Below are positions 47,339 through 58,300 of a stretch of 64,000 nucleotides of DNA, piece by piece. How positions within the stretch are numbered: position 1 is the stretch's first letter; every line of letters begins with the position of its first letter. The translations under genes were made by a program, and so were the position numbers. The DNA is from Paramecium tetraurelia (lineage: Eukaryota > Ciliophora > Oligohymenophorea > Peniculida > Parameciidae), in NCBI RefSeq assembly GCF_000165425.1, contig NW_001799022.1, forward strand, positions 124,001 through 188,000, in the 5' to 3' direction. The notes beneath the pieces are model-generated. The model was given only the letters and a program-made list of their open reading frames with translations, searched no databases and was not told where the DNA came from.

Positions 47339-48164
47339 TCACTCTTGTTGTATTTAAGAATTAGGATTAAATCCTTCTAATTTAGCAATATAATCTTTTA
47401 ATTCTTAGGCATTTAAATGTGTAAATTTAAGATTCTTACCCAATATTCCAACTTCTACGTTTTTCTCATTTAATCTATGATATTTATAAAATCTTAAAAT
47501 ACTCTTCATCTTCCATAATAGCCTTCTTGATAGCACTTAATCCATGTAAAACGAGTTATTCTAAAGTGCTTTTTTCAAAAAGATGGAACCAACTTTCGAA
47601 GTAAGTTCTAGCAGCTTAAGATCTTGAACCTATAGCTTAGCATTTATATTCATAATAATTGCCAGATGGACAAGTTTCAAATAAATGAACACCGTTTGGA
47701 TCAATACCAGCAACTAGTAGTCCTACTCCATAAGGTCTCTTAGCCCCACTTTAAGTTTTGTGTTGAGACTCTTTAACATTCGATATATTTCATACTTTCT
47801 GCAACTTTGAAAACTAATCTTCCTACTGGATGATGAGATTCATAAGTATATTTATATTCTAAGCATTCTGTTCTCATATATTTGCATAAAACACCTGTTT
47901 TGATATATATCAGTAAATACGTGCATCTGCTGTTAATCCAGCAATAGCAATAGCCATATGATCATCTATTTTAAATTATTTCTCTTAGTAGCCTGCTAAT
48001 TCAGATGGTTGTCTTTTGAGACTGCATAATACAACATTTTCGCTTGATTTGAGTCCCAAGCATATGCTTCCTTATTTGACAGCTTCCATAGCATATTCTA
48101 CTTAGAATAATTTGCCTTATGGTGACCAAGTGACACAGTCTGTATCGTACAGATGCTTTAGCAT
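47339..48164 (-). CDS. PSMA1: 20S proteasome alpha1 subunit (PSMA1 type), 248 aa
   Basis: Three introns (28, 26, 25 nt) leave 249 codons, close to the family length. The N-terminus [20 protein letters not shown] is the proteasome alpha signature, continuing with MEAVKQGS; later [38 protein letters not shown] and the helix [16 protein letters not shown] match alpha1 (alpha6 in older naming). Alpha subunits are non-catalytic and gate the 20S barrel. The acidic C-terminal tail of animal PSMA1 is absent. Confidence 0.95.
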
Positions 48165-48492
48165 TAATATTTAAATATAAATTTATCACATTGGGATTTT
48201 CACAAAATATATTAGTTAATTTCAATAATCTTCAAAAGAAATTTAGTAAGCTCAATGATGAAAAATGGATTTAAATTCTTAGGTTTAATATTGTTCATTG
48301 AAACTCTACTATAAGATTTCCTTTAGTTAATTAATATTAATACACTTAATTATAATTGGTTATTAAGCCATGCATAGAAAAATATGAAATTCTGTTAAAA
48401 TTATATTAATCATTTATTGGTGAATAATAAATAGATTTGCATAATTATTTTTGGATTGGCTATTTGTCTTTTATTAATTAAATTTATTGCAA
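48165..48492. other. Intergenic stretch between divergent genes
   Basis: About 330 bases holding the upstream regions of the proteasome and importin-alpha-like genes; nothing further recognised. Confidence 0.5.
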
Positions 48493-50016
48493 ATGCTTCA
48501 AAATATAGCTCAAAAAAGAGAGAAGTTTATTATTGGACTTAAGAAAAAAGCAAGGGAGGAAACATTCAGAAAAAACAGATTCCCATAATCGAAAAACGTA
48601 ATTCCATTTTCTTCTAGCAATGATATATTTTAATCATCATATTACGAGGCATTCGAAAAAGGCAATCAATAGGTAATTTAATCAATATTATAGAAGAAAT
48701 TTAACTTTATGAATGATGATCTAGAAATAGGAGAAACAATGACAGACTGCATTTTCAAGGTTTAGTAATTAAACAATTATTACAACGAATATGATTGCGA
48801 ACCTGACTATGATACTACAAAAGATGTTGAACGAATATTCAAGATATTCAATATGGGCTATCCTTAAATAGATGTAGATATAAATATTATTTTTCAGAAA
48901 TCTTGCTTGCATATATTGTTGGCCATCTCAGCAGGAAATCATCAGCAAGTTCAACCTATTCATGAATACATACAATAGCTGACAGACTATTACAATTCCA
49001 CCTACTATACAGAATTACAATAGTACATTTTGGATATTTTCGCAAATTTAGCCTGCGATTGCTATCAATGTCGAGACTTGATTTTAGTACTAGAAGTTCC
49101 AAAACATTTATGGTACAATTTATAATAAATTAAGGAAATACACACTCTAATGCAAACAGAAATGTCTTTTTGATGACTTTTATTCTATGATTATAAATTT
49201 GGATAGAATGAAACCAGAAATTAATAAATTTAAATTAATCTAGTTACATTAAATATTATAAGATCTCTACATCTAGCTATATAATGCTGAGGAAAAGAAG
49301 TAGATTCTAAAAATTATGAACAGAATTTATTCTTATGATAAATCCAAATTAGATTTGAGTTTTTTGAATTATCTATTAAAAGGGGATCATGAGAACATGT
49401 AATTATCTGGAGAAATATTTAAATATTTTTAATATGTATCTTTATTAGGTAATCTATTTTTTTTAATATATTAGATAATGAAATTACTTTAAACTTTCAA
49501 TCTCAGATGGCTCATACTATAATAAAAACAATAAACAAATACATGGAATAAGATAATATTTCAAGAGCAGAATTAAAATCTTTAGTCAAAAAAGGATTTG
49601 TGACACTGAGTAACTTTATTACAGATGATCCACAAAATGTCAATGAGTTCTGGGAAGACATACTCCCTTATGCATAAAACATCCCTTCGATATTTTTAGA
49701 GGTGGATGACTTTTTTTTGTTTCTCCACAATCTCATCAAATTTTCAAAGGACGAAGATGTAATTAAATTGAATAGAGACTATAAATTAATTAAGTAAATA
49801 GCTTAAGAAATAAATGACTATTGCGAAGAAAAAGATAGTCAATTTTTATTCAATATTCTTTCCATTTTATACAGACTTTTAAATATAGATGATGCTAATG
49901 TGAAAATATTTAATGAAGAAGATTGCGAATCCAGAATTTTATATATTTAACAAATGAACATTTCAGATGAAAATTACGAATTAACAAATATGATTTTAGA
50001 TAGGCTTGATTAATGA
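48493..50016 (+). CDS. Importin-alpha-like armadillo protein (about 493 aa)
   Basis: Two certain introns (22 nt at 49114-49135 and 26 nt at 49449-49474) keep the frame; a 21-nt candidate (48673-48693) and a 24-nt candidate ending before 48898 are multiples of three without TGA and may or may not be removed. The N-terminus QKREKFIIGLKKKAREETFR, then KNRFPQSKN, resembles the importin-beta-binding (IBB) domain that opens importin-alpha. The remainder is helical with an ARM-like texture. Importin-alpha carries classical NLS cargo into the nucleus, but the conserved Trp/Asn ladder of the cargo groove is not obvious, so this is a divergent member or a look-alike. Confidence 0.5.
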
Positions 50017-50046
50017 TTAGATTTTTTCATATTCTTTCATTAACCT

Positions 50047-50370
50047 ATGAAATTTTTCAATAAAATTAATAATATTCTTAAAATTACACTTTAGAGAAGA
50101 TATAAGTTAAGGTGATTTTATTTCTGCTATTATATAATCTTCAGAAAAATTGGTAGAAGACCTTAAGGAATTGCAGGGAAATATCCCTTTGCAAAAGTAA
50201 AATTACAAGAACAACCTCAGAAGATTAAAGAATTTAAAAGTACTTCTTATAGTTTGGAAAACAAAGTAAATAGTATTATACTATTTATAATTATACATAT
50301 TTAATATAATTTTTCATAAGCCATATAAGCAATAATAATATTAAAAAATACAATTTAAGGGAAGGAATGA
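50047..50370 (+). CDS. Possible small basic gene, poorly resolved (about 96 aa)
   Basis: With a 33-nt intron (GTGATT to TTCAG) the frame reads a convincing stretch RRPQGIAGKYPFAKVKLQEQ and then PQKIKEFKSTSYSLENK. It then runs into AT-rich sequence and stops at a TGA overlapping the ATG of the histone deacetylase gene. The start MKFFNKINNILKITLQRRYK is basic, possibly mitochondrial. The 3' end is doubtful: an undetected intron may give an earlier end. No family recognised. Confidence 0.35.
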
Positions 50371-51627
50371 ATCTTTTCAAGTAGAAAGTGACTTATTATT
50401 ATGATGAAGAGTTTGGCACCTTTAATTATTCAACAACTCACCCTATGAAACCTTTAAGAGTAGCTATCACAGATGATTTAGTTGGTCATTATGGATTAAA
50501 ATAATATATGAATTGTATTGTAAGATGTATTAATTTAGGTTTAGGATCAATCTTTTGTTTAAACCTATATCAAAAGAGTCGATGAGGATGTATTGACTTA
50601 ATTTCATTCAGAGGAATATATAAATTTAATCAAGATAATTACTCCTGAAAATAAATGCTAACATGAAGATCAACTTTATAGATGTAAATGAATGACAATT
50701 TAAAAATATAGTCAATTTTATGGAAGATTGCCCAGTTTTGGATAGGTTATTTGATTTTTGTTTGTGTCAGACTTCTGGCTCTGTTGGAGCTGCTTGTGTA
50801 ATCGCAGATTAAAAGAGTAATATCGCTATAAATTGGAGTGGTGGATTACATCATGCAAAATAAAGTGAAGCAAGTGGATTTTGCTATGTTAATGATTGTG
50901 TATTAGGAATATTAGAGTTATTGAAAACATATTAAAGAGTACTTTACATTGATATTGATATTCATCATGGAGATGGAGTAGAGGAAGCATTTTATTTAAC
51001 AGACAGAGTTATGACTTGTTCATTTCATAAATTTAAGGAATACTTTCCTGGAACTGGGCATATTGATGATATTGGCCATGACAAAGGAAAGTATTATGCA
51101 GTTAATTTCCCCTTAAATGAAGGCTTAAATGATGATTCCATTTAATTAATATTCAAACCTGTTATTGATAGCATTATGGAAAATTTTAGACCAGATGTTG
51201 TAATGTTGCAAGGAGGAACTGATAGTCTCAGTGGAGATCGGTTGGGTTGTTTTAATTTAAGCATCAAAGGTTTTTACATAATAATATTGCTTAGGCCATG
51301 GTTCTTGCACTGAATATCTGAAAAAATTTAATGTCCCCATCATAATGGTAGGTGGTGGAGGATATACACTGAGAAATGTTCCACGTTGTTGGACCTATGA
51401 AACTTCCTTAGCCTTAAATGTACCCATTCCTGACAATATTCCAGATGAATCTGATTATAAGATCTACTTTGGTCCAGAATATAAATTGCATCTGCCTATA
51501 TCTAATATGGAAGAGCAGAATTCAAAGGAATATTTAGAGAAAAATATGTAATTCTTCTATGCAATATAATAGAGTTTAGATCTTAGAGAATTTAAAATAA
51601 ATTCGAGCCAGGTTGTGCATAAATTGA
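50367..51627 (+). CDS. HDAC1: Class I histone deacetylase (Rpd3/HDAC1 type), about 385 aa
   Basis: Five exons; introns of 25, 28, 25 and 25 nt leave 386 codons. Motifs: [40 protein letters not shown] (tandem His of the active site), [19 protein letters not shown] with the zinc Asp and His, [20 protein letters not shown] (second zinc Asp), and [19 protein letters not shown] with the catalytic Tyr. The family removes acetyl groups from histone lysines in the nucleus. Two residues in QGGTDS replace the usual Cys and Ala. The C-terminus is unsure: a third frame reads [16 protein letters not shown] and on to a TGA near 51743, possibly the true acidic tail if a 40-43 nt intron is allowed. Confidence 0.93.
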
Positions 51628-51809
51628 TCATTATGCTATTGGTAAGGAGAGTAGATAAAAGATTGACTATTAAGAATTATTCTCATCATATAACGATAAG
51701 AGAGAAGAAATGTAATTAGAATAAAACTAAGACTAATAAGAATGAAACAATAACATCGAGTAGATATTTATAAAATAAATATTTTGTTTTTGTTTTAATA
51801 ATTAAATTA

Positions 51810-51957
51810 TCATTTCTTTTTGTTAAAAGGTCCTTTTCTTTTATTATTATTATTATTACTATTATTATTATTATTATTATTACCTATTATTATTATTATT
51901 ATTATTACTATTATTAATTATTATTATTATTACTATTATTATTATTATTATTATTAC

Positions 51958-51996
<39 letters not shown>

Positions 51997-53956
51997 GGCT
52001 TCTATTATTATTATTATTATTATTATTATGGCTTCTATTATTATTATTATTATTCAACTTTTGGAGATGCTTATTTTTCTGCTTATTTAGGTGGTTCATT
52101 TAATTATGGTTTTTCTTATGCTTATGCAATTTTTTATCTTGCAATTTATTCAGTTTTATCTAAACCAAGTTTGACCAACTCTTATTCTTCTGCAGGAAGT
52201 ACCTATAAATATAATATTCTATTTATACGTTTTATAAACCAGCATAATTAGCCAATTTTTAAGCTTTTGGTACAATATTAGATGAGAAGTCTTAGAAATC
52301 CAAAACATAATTTTAAATTAATCCAAGACTGTCATTCCAAGCTCTTTTAGCGGAATTTCTAGAATCCTTCTTATTAGACTAATCTTGCGGAATGATTAAC
52401 AAAGATTTTGCTGAAAGCCAAAGGTGATGCCTTGTATAATTCTTCAACTAATTCGATTTCAGCTGATGAATCTCCTTCAAAGTAATCCTTGTATTAAAGG
52501 ACTAAATAATAATATATTAATATTACATCCTTCCTTAGCTGCAAGATTGTAATAGTCCTTTTCAGCCGATAAGAGTGCAAATTCATTTTCAGATTTAACT
52601 GCACTTTATAGATTCTTGAAGACAGCGACATATTCTGGGTCTTTGGTCATTCTTGCCAAATGTCTTTCAATCAATCTTCTTTCTCTAGCTTAATAATCTT
52701 TGGTGCAATCAAATGCTAATCTATATTTGAATCTCCACAATTTCTTTTCAAGAAGTGAAGTTTAATCTTCTTCAGGATTATGAGTATAGGCTTCTTAGAA
52801 GTCAAATCTGAGAGGACTATATTTAGGATCAACTTAAGCAACAGCCTCATCAATTCTCTATTCAACTTATTCGTCATCCTTGTATAATTCTTGATCTGTT
52901 TCAAAGTAATCATTGTATAATTGTTCTTCTTCAGTAAGACCTCCATAGAAGTAAGTGTAATTATTCTCCCATCTTTCCTTTTATCTTAATCTCATTCTTC
53001 TTTCTCTTCTGGCATGATTAGCAAAATCAAGATATTCTCTAACATGGAATCTGTTCACTTTTCTTTCTAATCTCTCTTAGATAGCCAACACTTTCTCTGC
53101 TTCAATGACAGCAGCATATGTAGCCTTTTACATAGGTAATTTGTATTTTGGATTTCTGTAGATTCTTTCTTCATTGTAGCCTGCTTATTTCAATTATTAA
53201 TCGATGTATTTTAATTTATCTTCACCGTGCTAAAATCTCCACATTCTATAGGCTGGATCAACTAGTAATCTATCGTGTACATCGTTATCCATTGTTACCA
53301 TGATGTTTTATTCATACAATGCACTTTCAAACAGGGAAGCACTCTCTGTGAGTCCACATTTTGAACATATTAATGGATTAAATATTTTCATTCTAAAATA
53401 ATTGATTTATTTTACATCCAATTCAAAGATATCAATAGGATGGAATGAATCTCTATAGTAGGACATTTCCTCATCTTCTTATTATCTGAGTCTGACTAGT
53501 TTGAAAACTTGACCGCACATTGGGCATCTCTATAATGGACCTTCTCTAAGCATAAAGAGATGGATTTCGTGTTGTTCATAATCATCTTCATTCTGCAAAC
53601 CAGTGCATCCAACATATCTGAAGGGAGTATCAGCGGTGAAAATCACGCAGGGGTTGTCTACTGTACCAAAGTTGACTGTTTAGATATTATCTAAGTTATT
53701 GTAAACTTGTAAATGGAAAGGATTTCCAGAATAGGCAGCATAATATTCATGAAGCACTTCATCAAATGCCTGATAAGTCAAATTTGGTGTCATTGAACTG
53801 TGCACACCATCTTATCGTACATATGACTTTATATGCCTGATTGGGGCTGTAATCTTTCCATAGATGTTAGTATATTACCACACTTTTTAGAGTCTTGAAT
53901 GTATCCAACACATTAAATGTAGAGGAGAATGACTTCTTACTCACTAACCTCAGCAT
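51810..53956 (-). CDS. Cytochrome c oxidase subunit 5B-like protein with long ciliate extension and homopolymer tail (682 aa)
   Basis: Four introns (53854-53878, 52502-52526, 52379-52400, 52203-52228) leave 683 codons. MLRLVSKKSFSSTFNVLDTF is a mitochondrial presequence. The COX5B zinc module follows: TADTPFRYVGCTGLQNED, then HLFMLREGPLQRCPMCGQVF with three visible Cys. COX5B is a peripheral matrix subunit of complex IV, normally about 130 residues. Here about 400 further residues follow, highly charged and helical (e.g. RRERRMRLRQKERWENNYTY), with a second CxxC (LICSKCGLTE). The gene ends in a tract that reads Gln, then Ile, then Asn repeats, and finishes with KRKGPFNKKK. A long extension of COX subunits is known in ciliates; the homopolymer tail is the odd part. 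Confidence 0.8.
51838..52054. repeat. (TTA/TAT)n trinucleotide repeat, coding on the minus strand
   Basis: About 215 bases of near-perfect ATT repeat with three interruptions. Read on the minus strand in the ciliate code it begins as TAA/TAG codons for Gln broken by two AAG-CCA (Lys-Pro) units, then changes phase relative to the repeat to read Ile and finally Asn. On the plus strand it gives only Leu, Tyr or Ile runs with no gene. Confidence 0.85.
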
Positions 53957-54309
53957 ATTTAAATCTTTATTTTATTAATAATTATATCCGAATATCATGC
54001 TTTAAATAGGTATTACATAAATAAAGTGCATCTCACTCTTTCAGTTTGACTAATTTCTTAATCGTGAAAGGCAATTTAAATTTGTTGTGAATTCATTTTA
54101 AACTATATATATATACACTAGAATATAGAAAGAGAATTATTAAACCAAGGTCGTAATTTTAAACTGACTATTATTAAGTAATTGTTTTATAGAAAAGTTG
54201 TATAACTCATAATTTCAGTATGTTTATCAGCTCTTTTGTCTTTCCAAGTTGTACCCATCATATCCTTTTATTGATAGATGTATTTAATTTAATTATTATA
54301 TCAATTAAA
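53957..54309. other. Intergenic stretch between divergent genes
   Basis: About 350 bases including a short AT dinucleotide run near 54106. An upstream in-frame ATG at 54220 exists for the MORN gene, but the Met-Gly-Ser-Cys start at 54310 is preferred. Confidence 0.5.
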
Positions 54310-55269
54310 ATGGGAAGTTGTTCTGGGTTATGTTCAAAATTTACTGTTGAAAAACCAATAATAGTTAATGTTTCAGAGATTGAAGTAGTAGAAGGGGCTC
54401 TCAGTGATGAGTATTATCATCTATCAGCCCAAATGTCATAGTAGGTGGAGGAGAAACAGATTTTGAGATTGGAGACAGGTGCAATATATGAGGGAGAATT
54501 ATTGAATGGAGTCAGACATGGAAGAGGAAAGCAAATTTGGCCAGATGGTAATTAATTAAATGAAAAAAGGATCTTATTATATAGGAGATTTTTTTAATGA
54601 TAAGGCTTAAGGTCATGGCAAATTAGTGAATATAAGTGGTAACATATACGAGGGATCATGGATGGATGATAAGGCAAATGGAGTTGGAAAATTTATGAGT
54701 ACGGATGGATCATATTATGAGGGTGAATGGTTGAATGACAAATAGCATGGATATGGGAAAGAATAATGTTCAAGTAAAATTAGAAAGCCATAATTATTTA
54801 GATGGCTCTTTTTATGATGGCGAATTTTATAAAGGGGCAAGACATGGAAAGGGAAAACTAGTTACTAAAGATGGATGCCAGTATGTTGGAACTTTTGAAA
54901 ATGGAGTAATCAGTGGAAAAGGTATGTATGTATATCCAACTGAGATAAGGTACATATAAATGGGCGGATGGGAAAACCTATGAAGGAGATTTCAAACATG
55001 GACAATTATGGGGAAAAGGTGTTATGAGATGGGAGGATGATAGAGAGTATGTGGGAGAGTTTAAAGAAGATAAAAGACATGGCTTTGGAACTTATAAGTG
55101 GAATGGGAGAAAATACATGGGAGAATGGTTAAATGGACAATAGCATGGAAAAGGTGTCTATATAAGAGAGGATGGACAGTAAAGAGAGGGAATCTGGCAG
55201 TATGGAATTAGAGTAAGGTGGAATGATAAGTTATAAACCTAATAAGAATAGGAAACTACTCAAAACTGA
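54310..55269 (+). CDS. MORN-repeat protein with N-myristoylation-type start (293 aa)
   Basis: Four exons; introns of 22, 28 and 28 nt leave 294 codons. The start MGSCSGLCSK provides Gly2 and Cys4/Cys8 lipidation sites. From residue 60 onward there are about nine MORN repeats of the pattern Y-x-G-x2-x-x-G-x-x-H-G-x-G, e.g. YEGSWMDDKANGVGKF, YDGEFYKGARHGKGKL and YMGEWLNGQQHGKGVY. MORN repeats bind acidic phospholipids and link membranes to the cytoskeleton; ciliates have many such cortex proteins. Two of the introns fall within repeats. The choice of start is decided by the lipidation motif. Confidence 0.85.
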
Positions 55270-55351
55270 AGTACTTATTTTGTTTCTATAAATTAATCTC
55301 AAAGCTGTTAGCTGTCACTTAAATTTAAAATAATATTTCATTATATAATAA

Positions 55352-58300
55352 TCATTTGTTTGCTGGTGTGACAAAAGTCTTAGAAATACGTAATAAGTCA
55401 CACTCCTTCCTTGTGGTTTCTTAGATTATGTTAAAGAATGTATTTTCCATTATTAAATCAGTTAATTCAATGAATTCATCCTCTAAAAACATTGTCTTAT
55501 AATCTTTATAGTCTCTTGGTATAGTTCTAGATAAATAATATATAATAATATTTACAAATCTTCTACTTGTCTATCCTCTCCTTCCTTAGGTTGCTATTCT
55601 GGTTGATAGAGAATTATTGGTTGTTGATCTAATGCTCTGAGAATCTGGTCGGTGTGAGAGTCAGTCAAAACTTCAGTAATAATCTAACCTAGCAATTATT
55701 AGAAAGGATGGGCCATAGCATTGTGAATAGGAGGAGGAGGCTGTTTGAATGAGTTTACTAATTCTACATTTAAACTTGATTTCTTCTTTATTCTTAAGAA
55801 CAAGGTTTCTTTATCCACTGTTATCGCTTGAGAGTTTTAACTTAGCTGAGAAGTATTCACTTGCTAATTCTTATTTTCCCAACTTATAGTACATTCACAT
55901 TCTCCTTCATACACTGAAGGAGTTGAGGCCGCAGTCAATGTCAGTTTCAATTCTATAAATGACTAAGGCTCGAGTTCTCCCTATATAGGTTCAATCAAAA
56001 ATTCATCCCCACAACATAGTCCTGGTCTATTATTTGAAAGGGTAAATTGAGAGACACCAAAATCAAATACAAATTTGCGATCTGATGATTGATTGTACAA
56101 AATGATCATTCTATGTGCAGATTTTAATGGGAGCAATTCTCCAAAATCTATCTCTTCCAAAGAAAAGAATACTTTTGAACCTATAGGAGATTGATGTGAT
56201 CTCTATCTAGGAATCTCAATCGCTTATTTTTAAATCTAATTCTTAGGCTGATTAGCATATCCTCTTCCTTGGATTGCAAGCTTCACTGGTTGAATCACTT
56301 TAACCATATCTGAAACCTCAACCAATAATTCAAAATAGTAGACTTTCTACTCTAAAGGTTTAAAAAGGCAATACAAATATTATTTCTCATTTGGCAAGAG
56401 TGATCCTTAAGGATTCTGAATATCAAACACATTAAATTAAGAATCAATGATCGCTCCATCAATATCCAATTCCTGCACAAGTGTTTTATAAGATACTTTT
56501 GAACTTCCAACATTTTGAATTTCTATTGGATACTTGACAGGTTATAATAATCCTACGGGAGTTTCTGGCAACTCAAATGAATTTTTCTTTACAGCCAATC
56601 TGCCTTCCAATGGAGCAAGTGTTGTTCCTTTCAAATTTAAAACTAATGGTTTTCCATTCAAAATTTACAATACAACCCTTAGGAAATGACTCTCATTCGA
56701 AATTCCTTTTGATTTGAGTTGCTCATCTAAATTACAAGGAGTGTAGATTAGCTCTATATCTTTGAAACATTTTGGTGCTATAACACCACCTTTAGGTCTA
56801 ATTTGAAATATGTTCTTTTCTAAAATGGCTTTTTCAAATGTATCCTCTTCAGTAGGTTCACCAGGATCAGCCCAAGGCTCTAATTCTATTTGATGATCAG
56901 ATGGTAATTTAAATTGCCACTCTAAATCAGTTCCTCCAATATTTTAAATTGTTATGACAATTTTTCTTGACTTTACTTATGGTTTAGATGGCAAATACCC
57001 AAAATTCCAATCGTAACTTCTCAATCTCTTTTATAATTATTAAGCTTGATCAAATGTCAATTATTCGATTTTCAAAAATTTCTATTCATCTTCATTTAAA
57101 TCCTTGCCTAATTCAGTATTAATTTGATTGATTTAAAAGTTCTCCCATAATGTAGCAACACTAATTGAATCATTTCTTACATCAGCAATCTTCAACAAAG
57201 GATAATTTCCTTTAGCTTTGATCTCTAATTTGCATTTCTATGACACTATTTTCTTATTTAAATAATTAGGACCTTTGGGTGCTTTAGGATTCTTTTCTGT
57301 TGCAATAACATCCAAAACCAAATCAAATTCACAGACCTCAATTGGATTAAACATTATTCCGATATCCAACTTGGAATTAGCAGCAATAATTCCATTCTAT
57401 AAATCCAAAGTAAAGGACCTATTAATAAGACTAATCATTTAATGATCAATTTTATCTCTATCCTTACTTTTTGGTCTAAGAACTAATTCAATATAAAATG
57501 TGCAGTCTGAATTGTTAATTAAGGTAGCATATTTTTTTGTATTGAAATTAACTTTAATAATATTGAAGTCGATTTGTTTAACATTAAGTTCTAACTCTCC
57601 ATCTGTGCCTTAGCCAAATATCTCAAATTGATAAGATAATTCTATTGGTTTTCTTTATTCAAGTGGAAAGTCTTGATTTCCTGATCCTGGAATATGATAC
57701 CCAATCAGATTTTAGTTGTCTGCAAGAATTTCAGTAGCAGTCATAGGTACTTTGATTCTATATTCTTTCTTCTTTTTGTAAGGAATGAATTGACAGTCTA
57801 GATGTAGTACTTCATTGGGTTTGATCTAGCCAGATGGAGGTTCAATATATAATTCATTTTAGTATTTCTCAGGAACATCGATTGAGTAACTCATAGGCAC
57901 TCTTGATTCATTGTGAACTGTTATTTTTTATCTAGAGTAAACTCCAACAAAGGAGGGAGGAAAGAAGACTTTGCCTCCATTTTACAATTTCAGAGAAGGA
58001 GTAGAACAATATCCTATAGCTTAAAGAGTTATTTAATTGGAAGATTAATGATTCATATGACAAACCAGAGTTTGATTGTAGGCCTTGTTTTCAACAGGTA
58101 CAAATTCAACAACAATCATTTATGATGATTTACCAAAAATTAACCCCTGATTGGGATATACTCTAAAGGTTCTTGTTGGGTCAGGGCTGAAATTAAAATA
58201 AATTGGAGTGTCTGATTTATTAATGAACTCTACTGTTTGATATACAGATTCTTCTATTGTACAAGGAGGGAAGTACAATTTGTTAGATGGTCTAAGTTCT

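Noticed and set aside
51914-52099. Minus-strand poly-Asn ORF as a separate protein
   Set aside because: It is the unspliced reading of the COX5B tail; a 26-nt intron at 52203-52228 puts the upstream exon in the Gln frame.
51820-52251. Plus-strand ORF of Leu, Ile and Tyr runs
   Set aside because: Shadow of the trinucleotide repeat; the minus-strand COX5B frame has conserved domains, correct intron phases and total length divisible by three.
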